Part shown: piece by piece, positions 9,205 through 16,788 of the stretch
Position numbering within the stretch: position 1 is the stretch's first letter
How the letters are laid out: each line of letters begins with the position of its first letter
Source of the DNA: Cohnella hashimotonis
GTDB taxonomy: Bacteria; Bacillota; Bacilli; Paenibacillales; Paenibacillaceae
Direction of reading: 5' to 3'
Length of the DNA: 64,000 nt
Assembly (NCBI RefSeq): GCF_030014955.1
Contig: NZ_JAGRPV010000001.1
Span: 7,192,001 to 7,256,000, forward strand
The notes under the pieces: generated by a model
The model's database searches: none
What the model was told of the DNA's origin: nothing
Seen by the model: the letters and a program-made list of their open reading frames with translations, nothing else
Translations under genes and position numbers: made by a program

Positions 9205-9240
9205 CTAAAGGGATGTGTGGATACACGTCGACCCCTTTAG
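9205..9240 (-). promoter_or_regulatory. Leader hairpin upstream of transposase
   Basis: Arms CTAAAGGG (9205-9212) and CCCTTTAG (9233-9240) enclose a smaller GTGT/ACAC stem, just 5' of the transposase ribosome site. In IS10 and IS50, comparable hairpins hide the transposase start when transcripts read in from outside; the same role is inferred here. Confidence 0.5.
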
Positions 9241-9333
9241 ATTAGGAGATTTTTCTATGTTTGTCCTTGAAGATAAGTAGAATACTTCAAAATATAGTAA
9301 GTTTAGTAGAGCAAATTATACATGTGAGGTTTA

Positions 9334-9350
9334 ATGCAAGGCTAGTGCAA
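9334..9350 (-). repeat. IS right terminal inverted repeat
   Basis: ATGCAAGGCTAGTGCAA, the exact reverse complement of the first 17 bases of the left end. Confidence 0.88.
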
Positions 9351-9352
9351 CT

Positions 9353-9670
9353 TTTGTGCATGAGAGCGATACACGATACCTCAGCCAACCGCCTCGCTCC
9401 CGCCATGCACATTTATTGTGCACGATGACGCAGTTCGCCACTTTCCATCGCTGCTCGCGCTCCACCATGCACAATTTTTGTGCATGGAAACGATGCTCGC
9501 CTTCCCAAGCAACCGCATGCCCTCCACCATGCACAATATTTGTGCATGGCAACGATACTCGCCCTCCCAAGCAACCGCATGCCCCACCATATACAATTTC
9601 CGTGCACGGCAGCGGTGCATGGCTCCCCAAGCAACCGCGTCCCCCTACCTTGCGCATTGAAGGCTCATCG
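9353..9670. repeat. Palindrome array C (6 units, ~62 bp spacing)
   Basis: Palindromes with arms CCATGCACA/TGTGCATGG and a five-base A/T centre lie at 9404-9424, 9465-9487 (perfect), 9527-9549 (perfect) and 9587-9609 (mutated). A right half-unit at 9355-9364 is cut by the insertion sequence, and a degenerate unit lies at ~9648-9670. Centres are 62, 62, 62, 60 and 61 bp apart. The segments between them are also repeated (CGATRCTCGCC, CCAAGCAACCGC). The array fills the space between the IS and the stop codon of the response regulator; no gene is seen in it. Confidence 0.9.
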
Positions 9671-9704
9671 CTTGCGATTGGCCCGCCTACTTCCGGCGAC
9701 ACGC

Positions 9705-11381
9705 TCAGTCCGCCGGCTTCACGCTCTTCGGCGCGATGCCGAAGCGCTTCTTGAACAGCCGGTTGAAGTAAAACGGGTCGTGAATGCCGACCTCGGCCGC
9801 CGCCTGCTTCACGAGATAGCGGCCGGTCCCGAGTAGCGCGTAAGCCTTCAGCATCCGAATCTCGTTCAGATGCGTCAGCAGGCTGCGGCCTGTTTCCGCC
9901 TTGACGACGTGGCACAGGTAGGGCTCGGACAAGCCGACATGCGCGGCCACGTCCGCGATGGCGAGCCGCTCCGCGTACCGGTCCTCCAGATACCGGAGCG
10001 CCTGCCGCACCTCTTCCCGCGCGGCCGGGTAAGCGTCCCGCTTCGCATCCGCCTGCTCGGCCGCATCCTCGGCCAGCTCGCGCACGGTCTCCTTGAGCTG
10101 CGTATCCGTCGCGGCCGCGGATATGCGCGCCAGCCAGGGCGCTTCGTCCCAATCCCGACGGATGCCGAAACCCTGCGCGTTGGCGAGGCCGAGGACGCTC
10201 CCGCCGAGCGACCGCTTCAGCGCGCGGGCGGCGATGCGCCGCTCGGCCGCGGTCTCGATCAGGCGCAGCGCCCCCTCGACCCACAGATCGGTCGAGCCGG
10301 CCTGCGGCTTGCCCCGCACCGACTCGCGCAAGCTCGCTTCGGCCCGGCGGTACTCGTCGTCCTCCTCGACCGGCACCGTCCGGTTCGACAGCCCCGCCGC
10401 GCTAAGCTGCGCGTAAAACAGCAGCTGCGCCGCCCGCCGATTTCCCCGCAGCTGCTCCAGCAGCGCCCCGGCATCGGATGCCGGCTCGGCGAAGACGACC
10501 TGCGACTGCGCGTTGTAATACATTGCGCACAGACTTTGGATCCGCCGCGCCGCGTCGCCCGCCTCCGGCATGGCCTGGGCGGCCGAGTACCCGGCCGCCA
10601 GCACGAAGCAGCCGTCGTCAGCCTTAACGGCATGCGCCCACCTGCGGCCGGGAAACAAGCTGTCCGCGAGATCGCCCAGCTTGTCCGCAAAGCGTTCGCC
10701 CTCCGGCCTTGCGGGCTCCTCATCCCGCAGCCGGACGAGAAAGGCCAGCACGCGCTCGCCCTTGTCCTGCCAGATCTCGCGCGACACGGCCTCATCCGCT
10801 CGTCCCGGCCGGCCTTCGCCGCCCGCATCGTCCCGCGCCTCGGCATCCATCGCGGCGAGCCAGGCCTTTATCCGGGTCGCGCGCTCCCGCTCCGTCCCCG
10901 CCCGTTCCCGGTCCGCCTGCGCCCGATCCGTGTCTGCGCCTGCTTGCGCCCCCGCCTCAGCGCCATGCGCGCCGCCAGCCGCCCCGCCAGCCGCCCCTCT
11001 GCGCGCATCCAGCTTGGCCGCGATCTCTCCGAGCGCCTCCATGAAGCTCTCGCTTTTCAGCGTCAGCTTGAGCATGTAATCGTGCGCGCCGCACTTCAGC
11101 GCCTCCCGGACGAGGTCGAAGTCGTTGTAGTTGCTCAGCACGAGCACCTCTCCGTCGAACCCGCTGGACGCAAGCTCCTTAATCAGCCCGATGCCGTCCA
11201 GCTCCGGCATCTTGATGTCCGTGATGACGATGTCCGCGCGGCCGTCCCGCGCCAGCTCCAGCGCAGCGCGGCCGTTCGCGGCGGCGCCGACGTATTCGAA
11301 GCGGCTGTCGTCCCAACGGATCATCGACTTGACCGCATGCCTCACGATGATCTCGTCATCCGCGATCAGTATTTTGTACAT
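9705..11381 (-). CDS. YesN-type response regulator, receiver plus AraC-type HTH
   Basis: 558 residues. The N-terminal receiver (~1-120) has acidic pocket Asp8/Asp9 and phospho-acceptor Asp55 (DIVITDIKMPE). The C-terminal ~100 residues form an AraC-type double HTH (IADVAAHVGLSEPYLCHVVK and YLVKQAAAEVGIHDPFYFNR). Between them, residues ~127-185 are an unusually long Ala/Glu/Asp/Arg-rich low-complexity linker. Translation starts inside the end of the upstream kinase gene (26-bp overlap), so the two are coupled. It probably activates the sugar importer and hydrolase genes downstream, although an IS now lies between. Confidence 0.93.
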   Translation of the reverse strand: MYKILIADDEIIVRHAVKSMIRWDDSRFEYVGAAANGRAALELARDGRADIVITDIKMPELDGIGLIKELASSGFDGEVLVLSNYNDFDLVREALKCGAHDYMLKLTLKSESFMEALGEIAAKLDARRGAAGGAAGGAHGAEAGAQAGADTDRAQADRERAGTERERATRIKAWLAAMDAEARDDAGGEGRPGRADEAVSREIWQDKGERVLAFLVRLRDEEPARPEGERFADKLGDLADSLFPGRRWAHAVKADDGCFVLAAGYSAAQAMPEAGDAARRIQSLCAMYYNAQSQVVFAEPASDAGALLEQLRGNRRAAQLLFYAQLSAAGLSNRTVPVEEDDEYRRAEASLRESVRGKPQAGSTDLWVEGALRLIETAAERRIAARALKRSLGGSVLGLANAQGFGIRRDWDEAPWLARISAAATDTQLKETVRELAEDAAEQADAKRDAYPAAREEVRQALRYLEDRYAERLAIADVAAHVGLSEPYLCHVVKAETGRSLLTHLNEIRMLKAYALLGTGRYLVKQAAAEVGIHDPFYFNRLFKKRFGIAPKSVKPAD

Positions 11382-13194
11382 CGTCCCTCTCTCCTTTCAG
11401 CACGATCGGCAGTACGATCGTCGTCTCCGTCCCTTCCTGCACGACACTCGCCGTCGTCAGCCCGTACGGCACGCCGAAGTGCAGGCGAATCCGCTCGTCC
11501 ACATTTCCGATGCCGATGCCCGAGAGCTTGGCATGCGTCGTGCCGCGCAAGCCCGCCTCTGCCGCATCGAAACCCTTCCCGTCGTCCCGAATCCGGATCC
11601 GCACCCGCGCCCCGTCTCGCTCGCCGGTCACCTTGATCCGCACGCTCCGTCCCTCGTCGCCGCCTCCGTGCAAAATCGAATTTTCCACGATCGGCTGCAA
11701 AATGAATTTCGGCACGAGACAGTCGCGGAGCTCGTCCTCGATCGCAAACTCCAGCTCGAACGAGTCCCCGTAGCGGATGCGCTGGATCGTCGCGTAGTGC
11801 GTCAGATTGTCCAGCTCGCGGTCGAGCGGGATGAGCTCCTCCTTGACCAGGATCGTGTTGCGCAACAGCTCGGACAGCGATGCGATGCCTTGCGAGACGG
11901 CGTCGTTGCCGCCCAGCATGGCGCTCCATTTGAGCGAATTCAGCGTGTTGAACAAAAAATGCGGATTGATCTGCGCCTGCAGCATCGCGAGCTCCGCGTC
12001 CCGCTTGGCCTGCTGCTCCGATTCTACCTGGTAGATCAGCTCCTTGAGCCGGCCGACCATCCGGTCGATCGTCTCCGCGAGGATGCCCATCTCGTCGGGA
12101 TACGAGGGCCCGATTTTCTGCTGCAGCTGGCCCATCCGCACCTGGTTCGCGTACTGCAGCAGCTTGCGCACGGGACCGCTGATGCTGATATAGATCCACA
12201 TCGCGAGCATGCCGGCGAGCAGCAGGATCAACAGGCAGATGAGGACGACGTTGTGGCGCAGCACCGATAGCTCCGAGACGAGGAACGAGCGGGGGATCAT
12301 CCCGACCAGGTACCAGTCCGCCGACCGAATGTACGAGCTGGTCACGAGCGTGCGCTCCCCGCCGACATCCGCGTAAAAAGCCCGTTCCTCGCGGGATGCT
12401 TGCCTTCGTGCCTGGACGCCCTCGAACACCTTTTCCTGGTAAAGAGAGCCTTGTCCGATCGCGGGAGAGAGAGAAGAGACGACGACGCCCGCGGCATCCG
12501 ACAGGTAGATCGAGCTTCCTTCCCCCAGATCCACGGACTCGTAGGTGTTGCGGGAGAACACCTTCTCGTCGATAACGATGATCAGGTAGCCGATCTGCCG
12601 GTTCAGGTTGTTCTCGGCGAAAATCCGGCGGCTGAGCGCGATCCGGCTGGAGCCGCGGTTGTTGCGGATGCCCGTCCAGTACGCATTGCTCTTGCTGTCC
12701 GCCACCAAAGTCGTCAGCTCGCGGATTCGCGCCTCGGGATACAGCTCGAAGCCCAGATCGAACATCGACTGGCCGTCGTTGGTCAATACGATGACGTTCG
12801 ACAGGTTGCTAATGCTGAAGATCTGCTGGCCGAGCTCGTCCTTGATCCGGGTGCGCAGCTCGCTCTTCTCGATGTCGGCCATTTTCGTAAACTTGGGCAG
12901 GCCGCCCTGGATCAGCTTGTTGATGATGATCGTCTCGCTCAGCGTCTCGTACTGCTCGAGCTCGCGCGTCGTGTTCTGGGCGAGCTGGTCGAGCACCTGC
13001 GTCGACGAAGCGCTGAGCTTGTTCGTGATCGACGCCTCGTACTTCTGATTGGAGTAGATCGCCACGACGGCGACGGGGAGCAGAGAAGTAATGAGAAAAG
13101 CGGCCAGCAGCCGCCGCTTGATGGACAACCGCCGCAGCGAGAAGACAGATCGTCCGAGTGCGCGCAAAGAGGGAAGCCGCGGCATGCCGTTCAC
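11356..13194 (-). CDS. YesM-type sensor histidine kinase
   Basis: 612 residues. Membrane segments at ~29-47 and ~315-337 bracket a ~270-residue extracellular sensor domain. A HAMP linker (~338-392) leads to the His_kinase motif LQAQINPHFLFNTLNSLKW with phospho-acceptor His412. The HATPase region follows (QPIVENSILHG; RDDGKGFD; GIGIGNVDERI). It should phosphorylate the response regulator encoded by the overlapping downstream gene after sensing an oligosaccharide or its binding protein at the cell surface. Confidence 0.94.
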   Translation of the reverse strand: MNGMPRLPSLRALGRSVFSLRRLSIKRRLLAAFLITSLLPVAVVAIYSNQKYEASITNKLSASSTQVLDQLAQNTTRELEQYETLSETIIINKLIQGGLPKFTKMADIEKSELRTRIKDELGQQIFSISNLSNVIVLTNDGQSMFDLGFELYPEARIRELTTLVADSKSNAYWTGIRNNRGSSRIALSRRIFAENNLNRQIGYLIIVIDEKVFSRNTYESVDLGEGSSIYLSDAAGVVVSSLSPAIGQGSLYQEKVFEGVQARRQASREERAFYADVGGERTLVTSSYIRSADWYLVGMIPRSFLVSELSVLRHNVVLICLLILLLAGMLAMWIYISISGPVRKLLQYANQVRMGQLQQKIGPSYPDEMGILAETIDRMVGRLKELIYQVESEQQAKRDAELAMLQAQINPHFLFNTLNSLKWSAMLGGNDAVSQGIASLSELLRNTILVKEELIPLDRELDNLTHYATIQRIRYGDSFELEFAIEDELRDCLVPKFILQPIVENSILHGGGDEGRSVRIKVTGERDGARVRIRIRDDGKGFDAAEAGLRGTTHAKLSGIGIGNVDERIRLHFGVPYGLTTASVVQEGTETTIVLPIVLKGERDDVQNTDRG

Positions 13195-13344
13195 CTGCTT
13201 GGTTCTTTTTTTCTAATCTTATACGCAAACCATTTATTCGCCAACCGGCAAACGCTAGCAGACGGATTGGCGCCGCCCGCCTAGTAATAGCACATCCGAC
13301 AACCATTCCGATAGGTGACCAATCGTCGCCCGCGTCGCGCTTTC

Positions 13345-13536
13345 GCTGCAATGCCTGCAAATATACATCTATTTCCGCCGATATCGGCCCTTTTAGACTG
13401 GATTGATGCAAAAGTGCATTTAATTTCCTCCGCCAGCCCCATTACCGGCTTGTATTCCTAAATTACATGCATATTTGCATGTATTTCATCGGCTATGGCG
13501 GGTCGGCAGAAAATACATGCATAAATGCAGTTTTGG
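13345..13536. repeat. Four-palindrome element, family D copy 1
   Basis: Four palindromes have centres at 13361.5 (GCCTGCAAATATACATCT), 13412.5 (ATGCAAAAGTGCAT), 13473.5 (TACATGCATATTTGCATGTA) and 13523.5 (TACATGCATAAATGCAG). Spacings are 51, 61 and 50 bp, 162 bp in total. Each is flanked by A-rich sequence on the left and T-rich on the right. The same spacing recurs in the elements at 16.4, 25.1, 49.1 and 59.8 kb. It lies between the YesM start (13194) and a 12-bp tandem repeat; the downstream SDR gene has its own terminator. Confidence 0.85.
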
Positions 13537-13641
13537 ACCCGCAAAAACACCCGAAAGGCTTCGGCACGCCGAACGCGCGCTTCCCTGTCCGCGATTCGCC
13601 GCGGCCCTAGCCTGGATGCCAAGCACGGACTCTTTCTCCGG

Positions 13642-13773
13642 TTCGATGCTCGGTTCGATGCTCGGTTCGATGCTCGGTTCGATGCTCGGTTCGATGCTCG
13701 GTTCGATGCTCGGTTCGATGCTCGGTTCGATGCTCGGTTCGATGCTCGGTTCGATGCTCGGTTCGATGCTCGG
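13642..13773. repeat. 12-bp tandem repeat, 11 copies
   Basis: TTCGATGCTCGG is repeated 11 times without a visible mismatch. Because the period is a multiple of three, all frames stay open (FDAR, GSML or ASNR peptide repeats), but no frame has a believable start, ribosome site or non-repeat domain. It looks like a variable-number tandem repeat. Confidence 0.95.
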
Positions 13774-13823
13774 TTCATGGATGGCCGGACCTTGCGGACT
13801 TCACCGATGGTATAGTCAGATCG

Positions 13824-13861
13824 CAAAAAGCGCAAAGAAGCCGGCTCTCGCGAACCGGCTT
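13824..13861 (-). terminator. Intrinsic terminator of the SDR gene
   Basis: On the minus strand, AAGCCGG and CCGGCTT form a stem (13838-13861), followed by CTTTGCGCTTTTT. It lies 16 bp after the SDR stop codon, between that gene and the repeat region. Confidence 0.75.
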
Positions 13862-13876
13862 GCGGCGCACTGCGCC

Positions 13877-14719
13877 TTATAAATTCAGTTGGATTTTCCG
13901 CGTGTTCAGCATGCCTTCCAGTCCGGTCGGATCCTGGCTGGTCTTGAAGCGGGCGAACGTCTCGGCGGCCTCGGAGGTCCGGATTCGCAGGGGCTTGGTC
14001 TCCAAGCGCAGCAGCCCGCTCACGACGTCCGCGACTGACTCCGCCGTCTGCGGCACGGAGTTGCGGCTCGCGAAGCCGTCCAGATAGCGCTGGACGACAG
14101 GCTTGTACTCGTCTTCGAGAATGCCGCCGGTCGCGTTCAACTGCCCCATGACCGTGCCTACGAACTCCGTTGCGATCGCGCCCGGCTCCAGAAGCGTGAC
14201 GTCGATGTTGAACGTCGGCTTGTAATACGTCGCCAGACTTTCCAGCAATCCTTCTACCGCGAACTTGCTGGCGCAATAGATCTCGTTGAGCGGCTGTCCG
14301 ACCAGACCGCCGACGCTGGAGGTGGCGATGACGTAGCCGCCGTTCGTCGCTTTGCGCAGCAACGGCAGCGCCGCCCGAATCGTATGCATGACGCCATAGA
14401 CGTTCGTGTCGAACACGCGATGGATATCCGCGGGATCCGCCTGACCCAGTGCGCTGAGATACCCGAAGCCCGCATTGCAGAAAAGTACGTCCAGCGTCCC
14501 GTGTTCGCTCTCGACAAGGCCAAACGCAGCCTCCAGCGAGGAGACGTCCGTGACCTCCATTTCCACCCAGCGCAGGTTGCCCTGTCCGGCATAACGCTCC
14601 CGGTCCCGCTCGACATGGCGGGTTCCCGCGTATACGACCCAGCCTTCTTCTGCCAACTTGAGCGCCGTTGCCAGCCCGATTCCGGACGAAGCGCCTGTAA
14701 TTGCGATAATGCCGCTCAT
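13877..14719 (-). CDS. Short-chain dehydrogenase/reductase
   Basis: 280 residues, classical SDR. The cofactor motif TGASSGIGLA (residues ~8-17), NAG motif (FCNAGFGY), catalytic Ser (ATSSVGG) and YCASK Tyr/Lys pair are all present. The Thr-Arg after the second strand (GTRHVERD) suggests NADP(H). The substrate cannot be inferred. It is followed by an intrinsic terminator and preceded by the OmdA-like gene 13 bp upstream, so the two may be co-transcribed. Confidence 0.9.
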   Translation of the reverse strand: MSGIIAITGASSGIGLATALKLAEEGWVVYAGTRHVERDRERYAGQGNLRWVEMEVTDVSSLEAAFGLVESEHGTLDVLFCNAGFGYLSALGQADPADIHRVFDTNVYGVMHTIRAALPLLRKATNGGYVIATSSVGGLVGQPLNEIYCASKFAVEGLLESLATYYKPTFNIDVTLLEPGAIATEFVGTVMGQLNATGGILEDEYKPVVQRYLDGFASRNSVPQTAESVADVVSGLLRLETKPLRIRTSEAAETFARFKTSQDPTGLEGMLNTRKIQLNL

Positions 14720-14732
14720 TTGGTGAGCCCCC

Positions 14733-15182
14733 TTATACGGTTTTGCCTTCGCTTAGCGCTTGCACGGCCTTTTCGATGCGGCGCAGCCGCGTCTCCTCGG
14801 TCTTGGCACCCTCGACGGAGAGGACGACGCGGCTCTTGTTGCTGTTCGAGAGTCCTTCGAAAAAGGCGCGCGCCGCAGGCGCTCCCGCGAGCGCGGTGGC
14901 CAGATCTTCCGGCACCTTCACCTCGCGCGGATCCGTATCCAGCTTAAGCGCTACCTCGACCTCGTCGCCGGCCGCGACGCCGGCGGCGCCGCGATGCTCC
15001 GCGCTCAGCGGCAGCATGTAGCGTCCGCCCATGACCGCCACCGTGCTGCGGTACGTATAACCGCCGATCGTCGCGTATACCGCCGGCTTTTTGCCCCCGC
15101 CCAGCGCTTCGACCGCTTCTGCCGGCACCTCGATACCGGTCGCCGTCTTGCCGTTCAATTCAATCGTCGCTTTGAATTTCAC
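14733..15182 (-). CDS. DUF1905 / YdeI-OmdA family protein
   Basis: 149 residues. The N-terminal ~95 residues fit DUF1905, a small beta-barrel (FKATIELNGKTATGIEVPAEAVEALGG... broken here; VAAGDEVEVALKLD). The C-terminal ~50 residues carry the 'bacteriocin-protection' YdeI/OmdA helix (VPEDLATALAGAPAARAFFE, ETRLRRIEKAVQ). The biochemical function of this family is unclear. It probably shares a transcript with the downstream SDR. Confidence 0.85.
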   Translation of the reverse strand: MKFKATIELNGKTATGIEVPAEAVEALGGGKKPAVYATIGGYTYRSTVAVMGGRYMLPLSAEHRGAAGVAAGDEVEVALKLDTDPREVKVPEDLATALAGAPAARAFFEGLSNSNKSRVVLSVEGAKTEETRLRRIEKAVQALSEGKTV

Positions 15183-15261
15183 GCTTTGCCCGCTCCTCTG
15201 CTATGATCGCTTCCACACCAGTATAGCAGGATGGCGCACGACTCGTCAGAATGAAGCGGAG

Positions 15262-15825
15262 CTAAGTATTGTGCCCGCCGGTCTCCTTGATCTTCCTGTT
15301 CATCTTGGCGATGCCATACCCGAGGAGGGCGAACAAAATTGCGTAAATGGCGAGCAGCGGCACCGTAATTCCCCATCGCAACCCGCCATCGAGCCTGATG
15401 AAGATATTCGTGGAGTTGGCGAGCAAGATGACGACATTCGCGAGCAGCACCGCCGTCATTACGCGCTGGATTTTCTTGTAATGCTCGACCAGAGACTCCC
15501 GGTCCGTATACAGCTTCGGCGTTTCTCCCGGCTCCCATGGCCTGCGGAAAAAATGCCAGATGCCGCTGGTCGTGCACACATACTCCCATCCAAGTTCCCG
15601 GTACAGCTCGATATATTCGTCCAGCTTGCCGTTTTTCTTCGTGAGGCCGCCCTGATAATCGAGACCGTAGGTGTATCGGACCGTCTCGTCGCGCTCGAAT
15701 TCGCTGCTGAATGCGCCTCCCTTCGTGAGGTGAAGCCCTTGGGCCGACAGCTCGTTCAGCCAGCGCTCTTCCTTCTCGTAGTCCCAGCTCATCCAGGCGT
15801 GCCTTCTTTTCTCCGTCCGCGCCAT
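15262..15825 (-). CDS. DUF2812 membrane protein
   Basis: 187 residues. It opens with MARTEKRRHAWMSWDYEKEE and carries the DUF2812 pattern (WLNELSAQGLHL, YTYGLDYQ). Two hydrophobic segments near ~130-150 and ~155-175 predict a membrane anchor, with most of the protein in the cytoplasm. The ATG at 15825 lies two bases after the PadR stop codon. A longer upstream extension of the frame overlaps PadR and is not needed. PadR-DUF2812 pairs are common in Bacillota; the role is not established but is thought to be envelope-related. Confidence 0.88.
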   Translation of the reverse strand: MARTEKRRHAWMSWDYEKEERWLNELSAQGLHLTKGGAFSSEFERDETVRYTYGLDYQGGLTKKNGKLDEYIELYRELGWEYVCTTSGIWHFFRRPWEPGETPKLYTDRESLVEHYKKIQRVMTAVLLANVVILLANSTNIFIRLDGGLRWGITVPLLAIYAILFALLGYGIAKMNRKIKETGGHNT

Positions 15826-15827
15826 TG

Positions 15828-16163
15828 TTAGTCCCCCCCGTTCAACGCTAGCCTGCCGACAACGAGCAGTTCCTCCAGCCGGCCGACCTCCGCTGCCAGC
15901 ACCTCTCGCCCAACCCCCGTTATCGCATACACCTTGCGTCGGGCGTCCGCCCCCTCCGCGCCAGGATGCGGCTCGATGAGCCCCTTGCCTTGCAGCGTGT
16001 TCAATGCCGTGTACAGCGTGCCCGCCCCCAGCTTCAGCCGGCCGCCGCTCATCCGCTCGACCTCCTGCATCATGCCGTAGCCATGCGCAGGCTCCCCGCA
16101 CAACGTCACCAGAATGTAGTAGAACGCCTCCGTCAGCGGCAGCATTTGCTTCGATTTATCCAA
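15828..16163 (-). CDS. PadR-family transcriptional regulator
   Basis: 111 residues from the chosen TTG. The winged helix is typical: LTEAFYYILVTLCGEPAHGYGMMQEVE and LGAGTLYTALNTLQGKGLIE, followed by a short C-terminal dimerisation helix. A TTG at 16184 is also in frame, but GGAGG sits seven bases before the TTG at 16163. It is the first gene of a two-gene operon with DUF2812, and a dyad just 3' of its promoter suggests it represses itself. Confidence 0.92.
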   Translation of the reverse strand: MDKSKQMLPLTEAFYYILVTLCGEPAHGYGMMQEVERMSGGRLKLGAGTLYTALNTLQGKGLIEPHPGAEGADARRKVYAITGVGREVLAAEVGRLEELLVVGRLALNGGD

Positions 16164-16188
16164 GTCCGTTCCTCCGCATCGCAATTAT

Positions 16189-16216
16189 ATCGGGTAGCGA
16201 TATATCGTATACCGAT
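16189..16216. promoter_or_regulatory. Probable PadR operator
   Basis: A 28-bp imperfect dyad (arms ATCGG..TA and TA..CCGAT) with the perfect core CGATATATCG. It lies immediately downstream of the -10 element and upstream of the ribosome site of the padR-like gene, a standard place for autorepression. Confidence 0.6.
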
Positions 16217-16245
16217 ATAATATAATGCGATATATTGACTGTCAA
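16217..16245 (-). promoter_or_regulatory. Sigma-A promoter of the PadR/DUF2812 operon
   Basis: On the minus strand, TTGACA (16245-16240), a 17-bp spacer and TATTAT (16222-16217). It is 54 bp from the TTG start and abuts the operator-like dyad. Confidence 0.75.
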
Positions 16246-16375
16246 TATAGTTCGGAGGTTGCTGGCCGAGGGTGTCGGTTGAGGCAGATGTGCGGTTTTT
16301 CGGGAGCCGCCCGGCAGCGATGTGCGATCGGACGACGCCTCCCCTGTGCGCGATCCGCCTAATCGAGGGGTAACA

Positions 16376-16568
16376 GACGAATGCCTGCAAATTTACATCC
16401 TTTTCTTGTATGACTGACCTTGGGCGATAAAAAGATGCGAATCTGCAGGCTTCGATCGCTTTTCCTTTGCGATTTCGGACTTCGCAGCAAAATGGATGCT
16501 GATTTGCAGGAATTTCCGATTCTGCTCGTCTTATCGGCTTAAAAGCCTGCACGGATGCAGGCTTTTAT
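16376..16568. repeat. Four-palindrome element, family D copy 2 (opposite orientation)
   Basis: Centres lie at 16391.5 (GCCTGCAAATTTACATCC), 16441.5 (GATGCGAATCTGCAGGC), 16502.5 (GGATGCTGATTTGCAGGA) and 16553.5 (arms AAAAGCCTGCA/TGCAGGCTTTT, perfect). Spacings are 50, 61 and 51 bp, the mirror image of copies 1 and 3. Read on the other strand, its second palindrome TCCTGCAAATCAGCATCC matches the second palindrome of copy 3 at 13 or more positions. The rest of 16250-16375 shows no gene. Confidence 0.87.
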
Positions 16569-16588
16569 TAAACGTCCCGTCTCTTTCA

Positions 16589-16674
16589 TTTACTTTTACT
16601 TTTACTTTTACTTTTACTTGTACTTTTACTTTTACTTTTACTTTTACTTTTACTTTTACTTTTACTTTTACTTG
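16589..16674. repeat. Hexamer tandem repeat (TTTTAC)n
   Basis: About 14 copies of TTTTAC with one TTGTAC interruption near 16620. It is a simple-sequence tract between the four-palindrome element and the terminator of the SRPBCC gene. Confidence 0.95.
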
Positions 16675-16744
16675 CACCTCGCCTCTTAACCCTGCTCCTT
16701 ATTTACAGAAGGTGATTTTTTATACGTTCCAGTATGTAAACAAA

Positions 16745-16773
16745 GACCGCCAGGACTGGTTGTCCTGGCGGTC
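16745..16773 (-). terminator. Intrinsic terminator of the SRPBCC gene
   Basis: A perfect 12-bp stem, GACCGCCAGGAC/GTCCTGGCGGTC, with a five-base loop, followed on the minus strand by TTTGTTT. It starts 15 bp after the stop codon. Confidence 0.85.
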
Positions 16774-16788
16774 CCGCACAAGTATGGC

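Larger units (their letters stand above)
7786..9350 (-). mobile_element. IS4-family insertion sequence
   Basis: A 1,565-bp element bounded by inverted repeats. The left end reads TTGCACTAGCCTTGCAT and the right end is its exact complement for 17 bp, with similarity continuing past a one-base indel (AAACC...ACAT). It holds one transposase gene. The flanks do not form an obvious direct target duplication. Instead they are the two halves of a palindrome (CTCATGCACA on the left, TGTGCATGAG on the right) belonging to array C. The element therefore sits in the middle of a palindromic repeat. Confidence 0.9.

Noticed and set aside
7772-9364. Direct target-site duplication of the IS
   Set aside because: The bases adjoining both ends (TGTC and CTTT) do not match; what repeats is inverted (palindrome halves), not direct.
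13525-13815. Open frame encoding FDAR (or GSML, or ASNR) peptide repeats
   Set aside because: It is the translation of the 12-bp tandem repeat; no credible start site and no non-repeat domain.
15826-16101. N-terminal extension of the DUF2812 gene
   Set aside because: It would overlap almost all of the PadR gene in another frame; the ATG at 15825, two bases after the PadR stop, gives the complete domain.
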